From DATFLS01 sp964413425 (GTDB taxonomy: Bacteria > Fidelibacterota > JAANXI01): a stretch of 34,151 nucleotides of DNA. Shown piece after piece: positions 33,178 to 34,151 of the stretch (position 1 is the first letter of the stretch; every line of letters begins with the position of its first letter). The stretch lies in contig CAYPST010000036.1 in the NCBI GenBank assembly GCA_964413425.1, positions 1-34,151 on the forward strand, given 5' to 3'. Made by a program: the position numbers and the translations under genes. The notes under the pieces are model-generated. The model had not been told where the DNA came from, made no database searches, and worked only from the letters and a program-made list of their open reading frames with translations.

Positions 33178-34151
33178 ATGAAAGCCATAGCCGTAACCCC
33201 GGGCGAACCGGATTCTGTCCATCTCCGTGATGTGGCCAAGCCGGAAGTCGGGGATATCCCTGGCGGCAAAGGCGTGCTGGTCAGGGTGCTCCGGGTCGGG
33301 GTGGACGCCACGGACAAGGAAATCAACGAGGCGGAATACGGAGCGGCTCCCGAAGGCGATGATTACCTGATTATCGGTCACGAATCATTCGGTGTGGTGG
33401 AGGAGGTCGGGCCGGAGGTCACCGGCTTGGAGCCGGGTGATTACGTTGCCGCCGTCGTCCGGCGTCCGGGCCATTCTTTCTATGATACCATCGGTTTATA
33501 CGATATGACCACCGATAATACCTATTACGAGCGGGGGATCAACCTCCGGCACGGCTACCTGACTGAATATTACGTCGATAGTGAGGAGTATATCGTGAAG
33601 GTGCCGGGCGGGTGTAAAGACATCGGTGTGCTGATGGAGCCGACCAGCATTATTGAGAAGGGGATCCTCCAGGCCTGTGAAATCCAGCGCCGGATGAAGA
33701 TCTGGCGTCCCCACACCGCAGCAGTCATGGGAACCGGGACACTGGGACTACTGGCCGCCATGGGACTGCGGCTCCGGGGATTGCAGCTGTATGCATTCGG
33801 ACTGGAGACCATGCCCTATAAGAACGGACAACTCATCGAGGATCTCGGCGGCACATATATCAGCACCCGGGAAATGCCTATTGATAAAGCGGCAGAAAAA
33901 TTCGGGCCGTTTGATATCATCTTCGAGGCCACCGGGCATTCCGGAGTGGTGTTCCAGGCAGCGGAGAATCTCGGGAAAAACGGGGTGCTGATTCTCTCCA
34001 GCATCACCGGCGGGGACCGCACGATTGAAATCCCCTCGGATAAAATCAACCTAAATTTTGTGCTGGGCAACAAAGTGATGTTCGGCACTGTGAATGCAAA
34101 CCGGGAACACTTTGAAATCGGCGCCAGAGATCTCTCCCAGGCGGTCTCCCA
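33178..34151 (+). CDS. glucose 1-dehydrogenase-like MDR enzyme (3' end cut by window)
   Basis: The first 324 residues are visible and match the archaeal-type glucose dehydrogenase branch of zinc-dependent medium-chain dehydrogenases. Zinc-site candidates are Asp43 (GVDATDKEI, where many members have Cys and haloarchaeal ones Asp), His68 and Glu69 (IGHESFG), and Glu154 (LMEPTSIIEKG). The cofactor motif GTGTLG is at 185-190; RPGHSFYDTIG and GINLRHGYLTEYYV are typical of the branch. It should oxidise glucose or a related aldose to the lactone with NAD(P). GAGGT lies 7 bases before the ATG. It follows the flavoprotein gene by 72 bases without a terminator and may share its promoter. Confidence 0.88.
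   Translation, partial: MKAIAVTPGEPDSVHLRDVAKPEVGDIPGGKGVLVRVLRVGVDATDKEINEAEYGAAPEGDDYLIIGHESFGVVEEVGPEVTGLEPGDYVAAVVRRPGHSFYDTIGLYDMTTDNTYYERGINLRHGYLTEYYVDSEEYIVKVPGGCKDIGVLMEPTSIIEKGILQACEIQRRMKIWRPHTAAVMGTGTLGLLAAMGLRLRGLQLYAFGLETMPYKNGQLIEDLGGTYISTREMPIDKAAEKFGPFDIIFEATGHSGVVFQAAENLGKNGVLILSSITGGDRTIEIPSDKINLNFVLGNKVMFGTVNANREHFEIGARDLSQAVS

Overview
The window looks like chromosomal DNA of an outer-membrane-bearing bacterium of roughly balanced base composition. The best guess is the Bacteroidota/FCB superphylum or a nearby candidate lineage such as Marinimicrobia, Calditrichota or KSB1. Pointers are a TonB-dependent receptor carrying an N-terminal carboxypeptidase-regulatory-like domain, many lipoproteins, several Tat substrates, a TIGR03545-type protein and a DUF4382 protein. 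The species cannot be fixed from the sequence. No rRNA, tRNA, CRISPR array, phage module or transposase gene was seen.

Layout. Positions 1-19,800 are a loosely packed accessory-like region. It holds a small membrane protein; a decayed beta-propeller lipoprotein; tandem paralogous DegT-type PLP aminotransferases, one with a Tat signal; a Tat-exported ceramidase-like protein; an SH3-domain envelope protein; an M48 lipoprotein protease abutting an N-terminally truncated TIGR03545 gene; small lipoproteins; a Tat-exported lactonase-like propeller; a GH43-like protein; a DUF3179 protein; and an internally duplicated DUF4382 lipoprotein. The gaps are filled with palindromic, MITE-like elements, short tandem repeats and gene remnants.

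Positions 19,805-30,560 form the best-understood unit, a minus-strand cobalamin uptake and salvage operon. Transcription order is promoter, cobalamin riboswitch, btuB-like receptor, btuF, btuC, btuD, cobS, cobC, cobU, cobT, cobD, cbiB. Several genes overlap by a few bases. The receptor and ABC transporter would import corrinoids. CbiB and CobD supply and attach the aminopropanol arm, CobU activates cobinamide, CobT and CobC make alpha-ribazole, and CobS joins the halves. No corrin-ring genes, cob(I)alamin adenosyltransferase or cobyric acid synthase are present here, so the operon serves salvage or remodelling. A hairpin immediately before the btuB start appears to bury its ribosome-binding site, which suggests translational riboswitch control of the first gene. 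Upstream of the riboswitch is an easily missed 36-residue membrane peptide gene.

Positions 31,711-34,151 carry, on the plus strand, a mercuric reductase/dihydrolipoamide dehydrogenase-like flavoprotein with a good promoter overlapped by a dyad, followed by a glucose 1-dehydrogenase-like gene cut by the window end.

The most distinctive non-genic features are (i) a family of elements with GAGTCTGTTTAGAAAACGCC-type inverted ends, present at least three times, (ii) an array of seven or eight 21-bp units at 12,880-13,047, (iii) several unrelated large palindromes in intergenic gaps, and (iv) an orphan CRP-like palindrome that may drive an unannotated small RNA.
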